Assembly: GCF_900141855.1 (NCBI RefSeq)
Contig: NZ_FQYU01000003.1
Coordinates: forward strand, 263,939 to 327,938
DNA length: 64,000 bases
Source: Pseudozobellia thermophila
GTDB taxonomy: Bacteria > Bacteroidota > Bacteroidia > Flavobacteriales > Flavobacteriaceae
Direction of reading: 5' to 3'
Part shown: piece by piece, positions 43,600 to 52,508 of the stretch
Numbering within the stretch: position 1 is the first letter of the stretch
How the letters are laid out: every line of letters starts with the position of its first letter
Translations under genes and position numbers: made by a program
The notes under the pieces: generated by a model
What the model saw: the letters and a program-made list of their open reading frames with translations, nothing else
The model's database searches: none
Told to the model about the DNA's origin: nothing

Positions 43600-43945
43600 G
43601 GTAGCGAAAGTGTATTTCAAGTCCCATATTTAACCAGGCCTCCTTTTTCCAAAAAGGAGGTTTTTTTGTGCGTGTCGATTTTTCGGGCCGGGATAATCGC
43701 CAGTCCGTTAAACCGGCTCGAGATAATTTCCATCAAATTCTTTCAAAGCGATATTATGGGCATAATTTGATACGATAAAACGCATATAGTTTCGATATGT
43801 TGATTTTGTGGCAAAAACCGTTGTCGATTTTTTCTGCCTTTTAATCGCAACTTTTTACTTCCACCGAAAAATCAAGTCGTTTCGACGAGCAATTACTTCA
43901 CAAATGCTGGCCTTGAAGTTATTTAGTAGTACCCAAATGTTACCT
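43600..43945. other. Gap between copies 2 and 3 of the small secreted proteins
   Basis: It contains the terminator at 43639-43667 and a weak promoter candidate: TTG at 43767-43769, 17 nt spacer, TAGTTTCG at 43787-43794 (one mismatch to the -7 box). No gene seen. Confidence 0.4.
43639..43667 (+). terminator. Intrinsic terminator after small secreted protein 2
   Basis: Stem CCTCCTTTTT / AAAAAGGAGG with a two-base loop (43639-43660), then seven T. Confidence 0.9.
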
Positions 43946-44203
43946 ATGAAAGCTATTGTTACCTTAGTATTCGTCATTTTTTTCGGAGTTGTGGCCCAGG
44001 CAAACGACCAGGTCGAGACCAAAGTGGACACCATTGAAATGGAAGTTGTTCCGGTTATCGATTCTGCCTTTTCCGGTAGCACCGTTGAAGTGGTTGCGGT
44101 AGGTCCTTCGAAAAGTATCGTACGCTTATATAGGTCAAAGTACTCACGGGTAAAGAAGGCCTTGTCGTTTTCAACCAAATATAGCCGATCTAAACTGGCC
44201 TAG
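43946..44203 (+). CDS. Small secreted basic protein, copy 3
   Basis: 85 residues from the ATG at 43946. The longer in-frame ATG at 43808 gives a 46-residue extension without signal character, whereas 43946 starts M-K-A-I-V-T-L-V-F-V, nearly the same as copy 2, with cleavage at A-Q-A-N. The middle is longer than in the others; the last 25 residues start L-Y-R, contain R-V-K-K-A-L-S-F-S-T-K and end S-K-L-A. The basic tail is thus the conserved part of the family. It may be a short regulatory or structural envelope peptide; this is inference. Confidence 0.7.
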   Translation: MKAIVTLVFVIFFGVVAQANDQVETKVDTIEMEVVPVIDSAFSGSTVEVVAVGPSKSIVRLYRSKYSRVKKALSFSTKYSRSKLA

Positions 44204-44258
44204 GCGATTGCCCTCTACCGGGCTGCTAAAGCAAGTCTCATCTAATCCCAAGAAATTA

Positions 44259-44369
44259 TGCTAACCGTTATGATCCTTACCGTTTTGGCCGTGTGTGTGG
44301 CCCATGTACTTATTTTTCCAAAAACTATGGGGGTATTGCGCCCGTTGAAAATTACAGCGAAAAAGTGAT
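44259..44369 (+). CDS. Possible 36-aa single-helix membrane microprotein
   Basis: ATG at 44259, 36 codons: M-L-T-V-M-I-L-T-V-L-A-V-C-V-A then H-V-L-I-F, a membrane-helix-like run, and a basic end (R-P-L-K-I-T-A-K-K). It lies 55 nt after small secreted protein 3. There is no homologue I recognise and such short frames arise by chance, so this is a weak call. Its basic end faintly recalls the preceding family but does not align. Confidence 0.25.
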
Positions 44370-44422
44370 TTGCGGGCAGGCGGTTATTTCTAAGATGGAC
44401 CGCGGCCTGGTAACCGTTGATA

Positions 44423-45646
44423 CTAGCGGGGAACCGGGGCTATTTGATTGCTGATGTTCTTGAATTTTACGATATAATGGGTTCCTTTCTTCGAGAAATC
44501 GCGTGTGATCGTACCCTGCAGTTGCCTGACGAGGTTATGAATAAGTTTTAGTCCCAGCGATTGTGTGGTCTTGTAGCTTACCGTTTCAGGAAAGCCCACC
44601 CCGTTATCGCCTATATTCAGTAGGTATTCATTGTCCTTATCCTTGGTGAGCTTAATGCGGATCTCACCCTTGTTTTCGTCTACAATGCCATATTTGAGCG
44701 CATTTGTGACCGCTTCGTTGATCAACAGGCCCAATGGGATGGCCGTATCGATATTAAGCTTAAGGTCGGGGATGTCGATATCCAAGGTAATATTGCTGCT
44801 GGTCCCCTTGATCGATCGAATGAGATATTCGGCCAGTTCCTGCACGTAGGAACGGTACTCGATTTTCGAAAGGTCTTCGCGAAGGTATAGCATTTCGTGG
44901 ACCATGGCCATCGAAATAACCCTGTTCTGACTGCTTTTTAAAAGGTTCTTGACCTCTTTGTCCGCAATGTTCCTCGATTGAAGGCTCAACAGACTGGAAA
45001 CGGTCTGCAGATTGTTTTTTACACGGTGGTGTACTTCTTTGATAAGGGTCTCTTTTTCATTGATTTTCTCCTCAAGGGCCGTCTTGGTCTTATATAGGTT
45101 GTGATGGGCGTGCAAGAGGTTTTTACCAAAGACACCACCCAGTAGATAGACCGAAAACAATACGCTTAGCAGGGCAAATATATTACGCGATTCTTCGGGC
45201 ACCACATTGGATACAAAGCTGAAATCGGCAATACTCTGTGAATAGATCAGTACGATAATCAAGAGATTAAGGTTCAGGTAAAGCGTTCCGTACGACTTTG
45301 TGGTCACGTAACCGGCCACCACGATCAAAGCCAAGATAAAGATAAAAGGGCTGTTGATACCACCACTGTATAAAGTAATGACACTTGCTCCCGCAAGTGT
45401 CATTATCGATACGGTATTATAGGTGAGTAGAAGGTTTTTATGGTATCTATAAAGAAAGGTGTTGATCAGGTTGAGGATGCCGAAGGCCAAAAAGACATAA
45501 GGAATGACAATTTTGATGTCCAGAACATAAAGACAGGTGAAGAAGAACAACAATGAAAAGATCGAGGTAAAGTAATTGATCTTGACAATCAATTTAGCCT
45601 TGTCTTTAAACCGTTGTTCTTGGGGCCTTTTTGTTTGACGGTTCAT
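44423..45646 (-). CDS. HWE/HisKA_2-type sensor histidine kinase, copy A
   Basis: 407 residues. An N-terminal membrane module of about six helices (25-180) includes Y-S-G-G-I-N-S-P-F-I-F-I-L-A (93-106) and is followed by a linker, then the HisKA_2 box E-V-H-H-R-V-K-N-N-L-Q (204-214, His206/207) and the ATPase domain with N box G-L-L-I-N-E-A-V-T-N-A-L-K-Y-G and G-D-N-G-V-G-F-P. No sensor periplasmic domain and no receiver are fused. The protein at 47457-48686 is a close paralogue in both membrane and kinase parts. No cognate regulator is next to it. A 16-bp palindrome lies at 45688-45703 upstream. Confidence 0.92.
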   Translation of the reverse strand: MNRQTKRPQEQRFKDKAKLIVKINYFTSIFSLLFFFTCLYVLDIKIVIPYVFLAFGILNLINTFLYRYHKNLLLTYNTVSIMTLAGASVITLYSGGINSPFIFILALIVVAGYVTTKSYGTLYLNLNLLIIVLIYSQSIADFSFVSNVVPEESRNIFALLSVLFSVYLLGGVFGKNLLHAHHNLYKTKTALEEKINEKETLIKEVHHRVKNNLQTVSSLLSLQSRNIADKEVKNLLKSSQNRVISMAMVHEMLYLREDLSKIEYRSYVQELAEYLIRSIKGTSSNITLDIDIPDLKLNIDTAIPLGLLINEAVTNALKYGIVDENKGEIRIKLTKDKDNEYLLNIGDNGVGFPETVSYKTTQSLGLKLIHNLVRQLQGTITRDFSKKGTHYIVKFKNISNQIAPVPR

Positions 45647-45687
45647 AAGGGGAATTTTAATTTAATTAATATTAGGAAAATACCCAC

Positions 45688-45703
45688 AATTTCAATTGAA
45701 ATT
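45688..45703. promoter_or_regulatory. Perfect 16-bp palindrome AATTTCAATTGAAATT upstream of kinase A
   Basis: Located 41 bp before the kinase A start. Close by is an inverted repeat GCAAAAT-CAAT-ATTTTGC (45718-45735). These could be operators; AT-rich palindromes also arise by chance. Confidence 0.35.
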
Positions 45704-45774
45704 ACTTATGTTTTCTTGCAAAATCAATATTTTGCCCAACTATTCTTCATACTAAAAGTTAAATTTTTGCTGTT

Positions 45775-47169
45775 TTAGCTTCTTTCGATTTTTGGCTTAA
45801 GGTCGGTCAAATCCGCAATTTTGATCGGTTTTCCCGTTTCGATGCTTCTTCGGGCACCGATACCTATTAAAATTGACATGGCCCCGTCGCGTACACCTGC
45901 GGTTCTCCCATATGGGTCTTTGGTTTCGGGGCTTTTGAATATTTTATCGTGCAAACGTTTATCACCCCCTCCGTGGCCGCTTTTTTCCATCGCTACCTGT
46001 ATGGTTTCATGTTTATTCCAGAGTTTGTGTAAAATTACAGGTTCGTAGGCGATTTCGTCCTTGCCGGTCTGGGCCATTTCCTTGGCGTGTTTTTCGGCCT
46101 CGTCAATCGTGTCGTTTTTAAAATAAGGGATGTCTTGCCAGGCTTCTATCCGCCCTTCGGTACCGTTGATTCCAACGCGCCATCCTTCGTACGGCGAATA
46201 CGTGGTAAGGGAATAATTAAGAACGGTGTTGTTCGCATATTTTACCTGGGCCGACATTTTATCGTAGATATCGATATCCTCCCTAAAAAGACAGTTGTCC
46301 CGTATATAGCCGTCGTGGTGCTCGTGGTTGGCGTACAGGTTCATCATGCGCTCGTCTTTGGTGATGTCCCAATGGAACTTACACTCGTTCTTATGCGTGC
46401 AGGTTCTGCATTTGTCCCCCCTAAACGGTCCGTTTTTTCCATAAAACTCCAAATCGCCATAGGCAAAGACCTCGCTTGGTTCAGAGTCTATCCACCAGTT
46501 GAGCAGGTCAAAATGATGGGTTGACTTATGTACCCAAAGTGAGCCCCCACTTTCCATTTCACCATGCCAGCGTCTAAAGTACGAGGCACCGTGATAGGTG
46601 TTGAGGTACCAGTGAAAGTCAACCGAAACCAATTTGCCGATGGCATTGTTCATTAGCAGCTCCTTGACCTTGGTGGCATAGGGGCTCCAGCGATAGTTGA
46701 AACCTACGATCAGTTTTTTGTCCGATTTTCTTTCGGCATCCAAAATGGCTTGGCATTTGTCCTCATCGGTGGTCAATGGTTTTTCGGTAAGTACGTCGCA
46801 CCCCATTTCCAATCCCTTTATGATAAATTCGTGGTGGGTGGAATCTTTGGTGGTAACGATTACCAGTTCCGGTTTGGTTTTCTTCACCATTTTTTCGAAA
46901 TCGGTGAAAGTGGGACACGAGGTGCCAATGTACTTTTTCCCGTATTCCAAGCGTCCCGGGTTGATGTCGCAGAGCCCTACGAACTCCAAAATGTCCGAGT
47001 ACTGGTCGACGAGACGTTTTCCCCAAAACGAAGTTCCCCTGACACCCGTTCCTACGAGAACCACTTTTAGCTTTTTCGTTTTTCCAAAGTCGAAAGCGTG
47101 TATGGGCATGGCCGTGGATGCAGCTAACATACTGATTGAAGAAATGAATTTACGTCTTGAGTTTGTCAT
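45775..47169 (-). CDS. Tat-exported Gfo/Idh/MocA family oxidoreductase
   Basis: 464 residues. Twin-arginine signal S-R-R-K-F-I-S (4-10). The Rossmann motif L-V-G-T-G-V-R-G (38-45) binds NAD(P), and T-E-K-P-L (128-132) carries the catalytic Lys. An unusual cysteine group, C-x-x-C-x5-C at 254, 257 and 263 with another Cys at 293, sits in the C-terminal domain and could hold zinc or an Fe-S cluster. Exported members of this family, GH109-like or otherwise, act on glycans or sugar derivatives. It is alone between two paralogous kinases; its start is 287 nt from the stop of kinase B. Confidence 0.9.
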   Translation of the reverse strand: MTNSRRKFISSISMLAASTAMPIHAFDFGKTKKLKVVLVGTGVRGTSFWGKRLVDQYSDILEFVGLCDINPGRLEYGKKYIGTSCPTFTDFEKMVKKTKPELVIVTTKDSTHHEFIIKGLEMGCDVLTEKPLTTDEDKCQAILDAERKSDKKLIVGFNYRWSPYATKVKELLMNNAIGKLVSVDFHWYLNTYHGASYFRRWHGEMESGGSLWVHKSTHHFDLLNWWIDSEPSEVFAYGDLEFYGKNGPFRGDKCRTCTHKNECKFHWDITKDERMMNLYANHEHHDGYIRDNCLFREDIDIYDKMSAQVKYANNTVLNYSLTTYSPYEGWRVGINGTEGRIEAWQDIPYFKNDTIDEAEKHAKEMAQTGKDEIAYEPVILHKLWNKHETIQVAMEKSGHGGGDKRLHDKIFKSPETKDPYGRTAGVRDGAMSILIGIGARRSIETGKPIKIADLTDLKPKIERS

Positions 47170-47311
47170 TGTTTTTTAAAATTTGGTGAGTTATGACTTA
47201 AAGATATTGATTTTTTAATAATTGCATTTTACCTCCGAGGGTGTTTGTGATAAAAAGGGTAGGTAGCCACTTTGCACAAAGGCGACATTAGCGGTGTTTT
47301 ATAGAAGTGAA

Positions 47312-47328
47312 GCACCGTAGTCCGGTGC
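47312..47328. other. Hairpin in the gap between oxidoreductase and kinase B
   Basis: GCACCG-TAGTC-CGGTGC, a 6-bp GC-rich stem without a T run, so not a clear terminator. It could be an RNA structure in the leader of the oxidoreductase gene or the 3' end of the kinase B message. The rest of 47170-47456 holds nothing I recognise. Confidence 0.35.
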
Positions 47329-47456
47329 CTATCGATGGGCATGATATGAACGGGGCCGGGGTTCGACGTTTTCCGCAAAGGGGCTGGGTAATAGGTTCTT
47401 GTTCTTGCCAAGGGGAGGGGGCAAGGGCTGCGCTTGTCCTGACCAATGCCCTATAC

Positions 47457-48686
47457 CTATGTACGGGGTTGAGGAATGTGCTTCAATTTTTTCTCAATAT
47501 CCTTAAAGGTAATCGAATAGCATGTACCTTTGGCGGCCTTTATCCTTCTTACCGAACCGTGAAGCTGCCTTGCCAAGTTGTGGATGAGTTTTAGGCCCAG
47601 GGACTTGGTATTCCTGTAATCGGTATGTTCGGGAAAACCCGCTCCATCATCGCTGACCAATAAGGTATAGGTGTCGTTAGCTTCGTTCCTTTTCAATGAA
47701 ATGGTAATGCATCCCTTACGGCTTTCGACAAAACCGTACTTTAAGGAATTGGTTACCGTTTCATTTATCAATAGTCCAAGGGGTATGGCCGTGTCTATGC
47801 CCAATTGAACGTCAGGTATGTCGAGAACCAGGTCGATATCGTGTTGTTGGTCGTTCAGCGATTTGATCAGGTATTCGGTGAGTTCCTGTACGTATATTTT
47901 AAACTCGATTTTAGACAGGTTTTGCCTCAAATAGAGCATCTCATGGATCATTGCCATCGAAAGCACCCGGTTTTGGCTGCCCTTGATCAGCTCCTTTATC
48001 TGTTGGTTGTCGCTGTTTTTGGCCTGTAGGTTCAATAGGCTCGATACGGTCTGCAGGTTGTTTTTTACCCTATGGTGTACTTCGCGAAGCAGCATTTCCT
48101 GTTCGTCTATGCGTTTTTCGATTTCGCTCTTGGAACGGTAAAGGTTGTGGTGGGTTTCGAGTAGGTTCTTTCCGAAGATCCATCCCAGTAAATAAACCGA
48201 GAAGAGTATACTGGCCAAGCTGAAAAGGTCTTGGGCACCACTGGAGACCTCATCGGGAAAGATATTCAGGTCTAGCCAATCAATAAGGTAAATGATAACG
48301 ATACTGGTAATTACGATGTACATATAGATCTTGCCGAGTAACTGGGTAGATACATAGCCTGCCAGTACGATGATGGCGAGGATGAATATAAAGGAGCTGT
48401 TGATGCCACCGCTACAAAGACTGATCACCATTGTGCTGGCCCAGGATAGAATGGAGGTGTATATGGCCATTGCGGTAAGACTACCGTGGTATTTAAAGGC
48501 GACCGAATTAAGAAGGTTCAAGGAGGCATAGAGGAAGAAAACGAAGGGAATCGTGCCTTTGACATCGATGATGAAAATGCAAAACAACCCAAACACTATG
48601 CTCAGGCCCGAGGAAGTATAATTGAATTTGAGCAGTAACTTGGTCTTATTGCCAAGTCGATCGCTATCTATCTGGGATTTTTTCAT
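47457..48686 (-). CDS. HWE/HisKA_2-type sensor histidine kinase, copy B
   Basis: 409 residues with the same layout as copy A: six membrane helices, C-S-G-G-I-N-S-S-F-I-F-I-L-A (about 91-104), E-V-H-H-R-V-K-N-N-L-Q (about 205), G-L-L-I-N-E-T-V-T-N-S-L-K-Y-G and D-D-G-A-G-F-P. The kinase parts are clearly more conserved than the linkers. The two genes are in the same orientation, separated by the oxidoreductase. This fits a tandem duplication with later insertion of, or around, the oxidoreductase. Its output partner is not in the window. Confidence 0.92.
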   Translation of the reverse strand: MKKSQIDSDRLGNKTKLLLKFNYTSSGLSIVFGLFCIFIIDVKGTIPFVFFLYASLNLLNSVAFKYHGSLTAMAIYTSILSWASTMVISLCSGGINSSFIFILAIIVLAGYVSTQLLGKIYMYIVITSIVIIYLIDWLDLNIFPDEVSSGAQDLFSLASILFSVYLLGWIFGKNLLETHHNLYRSKSEIEKRIDEQEMLLREVHHRVKNNLQTVSSLLNLQAKNSDNQQIKELIKGSQNRVLSMAMIHEMLYLRQNLSKIEFKIYVQELTEYLIKSLNDQQHDIDLVLDIPDVQLGIDTAIPLGLLINETVTNSLKYGFVESRKGCITISLKRNEANDTYTLLVSDDGAGFPEHTDYRNTKSLGLKLIHNLARQLHGSVRRIKAAKGTCYSITFKDIEKKLKHIPQPRT

Positions 48687-48793
48687 ATAGGTGCTACGGT
48701 CGCATATGGCCTTGATAGGGGTTATGTAGCTTAAATCTTGTTAAAAGATAAGAAATAATCTGAAATTCAACCGCATATAATCGGTTATTGGCA

Positions 48794-48829
48794 AAAAAGA
48801 ACGGCAACCTTTGGTTTTAGGTTGCCGTT
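48794..48829 (-). terminator. Intrinsic terminator after secA
   Basis: Stem AACGGCAACCT / AGGTTGCCGTT (48800-48810 and 48819-48829), then on the minus strand a C and six T. It lies 34 nt after the secA stop. Confidence 0.9.
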
Positions 48830-48863
48830 ATCAAGAACTATTTGCTCCTTAATGTCAAAAATA

Positions 48864-51800
48864 TCATTCGTCGGTAAGCACCCATTCGCCTTTTTCGATC
48901 AAAGGTTCCGCTTGCTTGTACTTGACGGTCTTGCTTTCGCCGCTCATTACATTTTTTATGGTCACCCGGTCGTTACGGCCTATTTTGGGACGTTCCCTTA
49001 CAATTGTTTCGGTAACTTGGGGCCTTTGCCCTTGGGTAGCCCCTGCCGCCCTGTTGCGGGCCGCCATTTCGTCGCTGTTGGGGATTTCCTCCTTGGAGGT
49101 CTGAAGGTTTTCCTTGGGCCGGCGAACATTTCTGGCCTCCTGTATCTCGTTCGGGTTGCCAGTGGGGAGTTCCCCTTTGAACAAAAACGACACTACTTCT
49201 TTGTTGACCTTGTCGATCATGGCCTTGAACAGTTCAAAGGCCTCGAACTTGTATATCAAAAGGGGGTCCTTTTGTTCGTGAACGGCAAGTTGTACCGATT
49301 GTTTCAACTCGTCCATCTTGCGCAAATGGGTTTTCCACGAATCGTCTATAATGGCCAGGGTTATATTCTTTTCAAAGTCGTTTACCAACCGCTTGCCTTG
49401 GGTTTCGTAGGCCTCTTGTAGGTCGGTTACCACGTTAAGGGTTTTGATGCCGTCGGTAAAGGGGACTACGATACGTTCAAATTTATTGCTGTTGTCTTCG
49501 TACACTTTTTTGATTACCGGAAACGCCGTCGCGGCATTGCGCTCCATCTTTTCCTGGTAATGCTTGTAAACATGGTCGTAGACTTTCAGGGTTATGTCCT
49601 GCACGCCCATCCTCGAAAAATCGTTTTCCGTAATAGGGGAGGTGAACGAGAAGTATTTGATCAGTTCGAACTCAAAATTCTTATAGTCGTTTGCCGCTTT
49701 ATTGGTATCTACAATCACCTCGCAGGTGTCGTACACCATATTGGCGATGTCGACCTTCAGGCGCTCGCCCTGTAGTGCGTGTCTTCTTCTTTTATAGACC
49801 ACCTCGCGCTGGGCGTTCATTACATCGTCGTATTCCAACAATCGCTTACGCACCCCAAAGTTGTTCTCCTCTACTTTTTTCTGGGCCCTTTCGATAGATT
49901 TGGTCATCATTGAGTGTTGGATGACCTCTCCTTCTTCCAAGCCCATTTTGTCCATCATCTTGGCCACCCGGTCCGAACCGAAGAGCCGCATGAGGTTGTC
50001 TTCCAAAGAAACGTAGAACTGTGAACTACCGGGGTCTCCCTGACGGCCCGAGCGACCTCTCAACTGCCGGTCGACCCGACGCGAATCGTGCCTTTCGGTA
50101 CCAATAATGGCCAGACCACCCGCTTTTTTGACCTCTTCGGTCAGTTTGATATCGGTACCACGGCCCGCCATGTTGGTGGCAATGGTAACGACCCCGGGTT
50201 TGCCCGCCTCGGCCACTACATCGGCCTCTTTTTTATGAAGCTTGGCGTTCAATACGTTGTGCGGAACCTTTCTGATGTGCAACATACGGGAAAGAAGTTC
50301 CGATATTTCCACCGATGTCGTACCGATCAAAACGGGACGGCCCGCCTTGGAAAGTTTTGTTACTTCCTCGATGATGGCATTGTATTTTTCGCGTTTGGTC
50401 TTGTAGATCAAATCGTTTCTGTCGTCACGGGCTATAGGGCGGTTGGTCGGTATTTCCATCACGTCCAACTTATAGATCTCCCAGAATTCGCCTGCTTCGG
50501 TAACCGCCGTACCCGTCATACCCGCCAACTTTTTGTACATTCTGAAGTAATTCTGGAGGGTAACCGTGGCAAAGGTTTGGGTCAGGGCCTCGATCTTGAC
50601 GTTTTCCTTGGCCTCGATCGCTTGGTGGAGTCCATCGGAATAACGGCGACCGTCCATAATACGGCCGGTCTGTTCGTCAACGATCATTACTTTGTTGTCC
50701 ATCACCACATATTCCACGTCTTTTTCGAAAAGGGTATAGGCCTTCAACAACTGGGTCATGGTGTGGATGCGTTCACTTTTTACCCCAAATTCCTTAAAGA
50801 GTTCTTCCTTGAGTTCGGCTTCTTTTTCGACATCGAGGTTCTGGCTTTCTATTTTTGCGATTTCGGCCCCTATATCGGGCATTACAAAGAAATCGCGGTC
50901 CTGTTCTCCCGAAATGTAGTCGACACCTTTATCGGTGAGCTCGATCTGGTTGTTTTTTTCGTCGATCACGAACAATAGGTCTTCATCTACCTTGGGCATT
51001 TCCCTATTGTTGTCCTGCATGTAATAGCTTTCGGTCTTTTGGAGCAACTGTTTGATGCCCTCTTCGCTCAAGAACTTGATCAAGGCCTTGTTCTTTGGGA
51101 GTCCGCGGTGTACCCTCAACAGTAAAAAACCGCCTTCCTTGGTGTTGCCTTCGGCAATTAACTTTTTGGCTTCGGCCAAGACACCGGTAAGGTGATGGCG
51201 TTGTTTGTTGACCAAATCGCTTACCTTGGGCTTGAGTTCGTTGAACTCGTGCCGGTCGCCTTCGGGAACCGGCCCTGAAATGATCAAGGGGGTACGGGCG
51301 TCGTCGATCAAAACCGAATCGACCTCATCGACTATGGCGTAGTGGTGTGGGCGTTGAACAAGGTCTTTGGGCGTATGTGCCATATTGTCCCTCAAATAGT
51401 CAAAGCCGAATTCGTTATTCGTCCCGTAGGTGATATCGGCATTGTAGGCGGCCCTTCGCCCTTCCGAATTGGGCCTGTGGTGATCGATACAATCGACCGA
51501 AAGGCCGTGAAATTCAAATATGGGGGCCATCCAGGCACTGTCCCTTTTGGCCAAATAGTCGTTTACGGTCACCAAATGGGCTCCGTGGCCCGCCAAGGCG
51601 TTCAGATAAAGGGGCAGGGTGGCGACCAAGGTCTTTCCTTCACCCGTTTGCATCTCGGCGATCTTGCCCTGGTGCAGTGCAATACCCCCGATGATTTGAA
51701 CATCGTAGTGAACCATGTCCCAGGTAACTTCTTTTCCGGCCGCGTCCCATGAGTTGCTCCAAATGGCCTTTTCGCCATCCAAAACGACGTAACTTTTGGT

Positions 51801-52226
51801 GCCCGACAGGTGCCTGTCATACTCAGAGGCGGATACGGTAATGGTTTTGTTGTTGGCGAAACGCTTGGCCGTTTCTTTGACCACGGCAAAGGCCTCGGGA
51901 AGTATGTCGTTCAAGGTCTTTTCGGTAATGCCGTAGGCTTCTTCCCTTAACTTGTCTATTTCGGCGTAGATTTCCTCGTTCTTGTCGATGTCGTCGGAAG
52001 CCTTTACCTCTTCTTCCAAGGCCTTTATTTTCGCCGTGATATCACTGATGTCTTCGGCAATCCTTTGTTTGAAAGCCCGGGTTTTCGCCCGAAGTTCGTC
52101 ATGGCTGAGACCTTCCAACTGTTTTTCAAAGGATTTTACCTGTTCTAAAATGGGCTGAAGTGCCTTGACGTCTTTTTCCGATTTGTCGCCAACGAATATC
52201 TTTAATACCGAATTTAAAAAACTCAT
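48864..52226 (-). CDS. secA: Preprotein translocase ATPase SecA
   Basis: 1120 residues, longer than the roughly 900 of E. coli but usual for Bacteroidetes. N-terminal L-K-I-F-V-G-D-K-S-E-K-D; Walker A M-Q-T-G-E-G-K-T-L (about 189-197) with the DEAD-like D-E-V-D-S-V (about 283-288); the second nucleotide domain with N-M-A-G-R-G-T-D-I (about 695-703) and Q-L-R-G-R-S-G-R-Q-G-D (about 726-736). The C-terminus ends in E-K-G-E-W-V-L-T-D-E and lacks the C-x-C zinc motif that binds SecB. SecA drives Sec export of the many signal-peptide proteins seen here. Confidence 0.97.
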   Translation of the reverse strand: MSFLNSVLKIFVGDKSEKDVKALQPILEQVKSFEKQLEGLSHDELRAKTRAFKQRIAEDISDITAKIKALEEEVKASDDIDKNEEIYAEIDKLREEAYGITEKTLNDILPEAFAVVKETAKRFANNKTITVSASEYDRHLSGTKSYVVLDGEKAIWSNSWDAAGKEVTWDMVHYDVQIIGGIALHQGKIAEMQTGEGKTLVATLPLYLNALAGHGAHLVTVNDYLAKRDSAWMAPIFEFHGLSVDCIDHHRPNSEGRRAAYNADITYGTNNEFGFDYLRDNMAHTPKDLVQRPHHYAIVDEVDSVLIDDARTPLIISGPVPEGDRHEFNELKPKVSDLVNKQRHHLTGVLAEAKKLIAEGNTKEGGFLLLRVHRGLPKNKALIKFLSEEGIKQLLQKTESYYMQDNNREMPKVDEDLLFVIDEKNNQIELTDKGVDYISGEQDRDFFVMPDIGAEIAKIESQNLDVEKEAELKEELFKEFGVKSERIHTMTQLLKAYTLFEKDVEYVVMDNKVMIVDEQTGRIMDGRRYSDGLHQAIEAKENVKIEALTQTFATVTLQNYFRMYKKLAGMTGTAVTEAGEFWEIYKLDVMEIPTNRPIARDDRNDLIYKTKREKYNAIIEEVTKLSKAGRPVLIGTTSVEISELLSRMLHIRKVPHNVLNAKLHKKEADVVAEAGKPGVVTIATNMAGRGTDIKLTEEVKKAGGLAIIGTERHDSRRVDRQLRGRSGRQGDPGSSQFYVSLEDNLMRLFGSDRVAKMMDKMGLEEGEVIQHSMMTKSIERAQKKVEENNFGVRKRLLEYDDVMNAQREVVYKRRRHALQGERLKVDIANMVYDTCEVIVDTNKAANDYKNFEFELIKYFSFTSPITENDFSRMGVQDITLKVYDHVYKHYQEKMERNAATAFPVIKKVYEDNSNKFERIVVPFTDGIKTLNVVTDLQEAYETQGKRLVNDFEKNITLAIIDDSWKTHLRKMDELKQSVQLAVHEQKDPLLIYKFEAFELFKAMIDKVNKEVVSFLFKGELPTGNPNEIQEARNVRRPKENLQTSKEEIPNSDEMAARNRAAGATQGQRPQVTETIVRERPKIGRNDRVTIKNVMSGESKTVKYKQAEPLIEKGEWVLTDE

Positions 52227-52247
52227 GCTGTTTCTTTAGAATTGAAG

Positions 52248-52262
52248 CACCACTTGGTGGTG
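52248..52262 (-). other. Hairpin in the secA 5' leader
   Basis: CACCA-CTTGG-TGGTG forms a short stem 21 nt upstream of the secA ATG. It might modulate translation, but it is only 5 bp. The minus strand also has a TAATTTTG box at 52342-52349 that may be the secA promoter. Confidence 0.3.
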
Positions 52263-52341
52263 TTATTTTTTCTTTTACTGTTTTGGGCCTTCAAAAGGTG
52301 TTCCACTACTACTTTTTGGCCTGAAACGGTTTTCTGACTGC

Positions 52342-52349
52342 CAAAATTA
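52342..52349 (-). promoter_or_regulatory. Bacteroidetes -7 box upstream of secA
   Basis: TAATTTTG on the minus strand, about 115 nt before the secA start, with a TTG only 13 nt upstream of the box, shorter than normal. Confidence 0.4.
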
Positions 52350-52462
52350 CAGGGAACTTGACCAAGTCGGTCCTTTTACATGGCGAATTTAGCAATTTGT
52401 GGGCTAAGAATATCTATTTTTCTTGGGTAATAAAATAGATGGCCAATCTCTTGAAAGCGAAC

Positions 52463-52490
52463 AAAAAAAGCCCCAAGTGGGGCTTTTTTT
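52463..52490 (-). terminator. Intrinsic terminator after the DUF2795 gene
   Basis: AGCCCC-AAGT-GGGGCT (52469-52483 region) flanked by A and T runs, so it could act in both directions. It ends the DUF2795 transcript 19 nt after the stop. Confidence 0.9.
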
Positions 52491-52508
52491 GCTTTTTTGG
52501 GACTTGTA

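Noticed and set aside
43946-44369. The idea that the 36-codon frame at 44259 is a fourth member of the small secreted family
   Set aside because: It has a hydrophobic run and a basic end but no L-Y-[KR] or A-L-x-F-T-T-K motif and is too short to align.
50088-50978. A 296-codon plus-strand frame within secA
   Set aside because: It is antisense to the intact secA coding sequence, with no domain.
52248-52262. A SecM-like arrest leader for secA
   Set aside because: Only a 5-bp hairpin is present in the leader and no open frame with an arrest-like sequence was seen.
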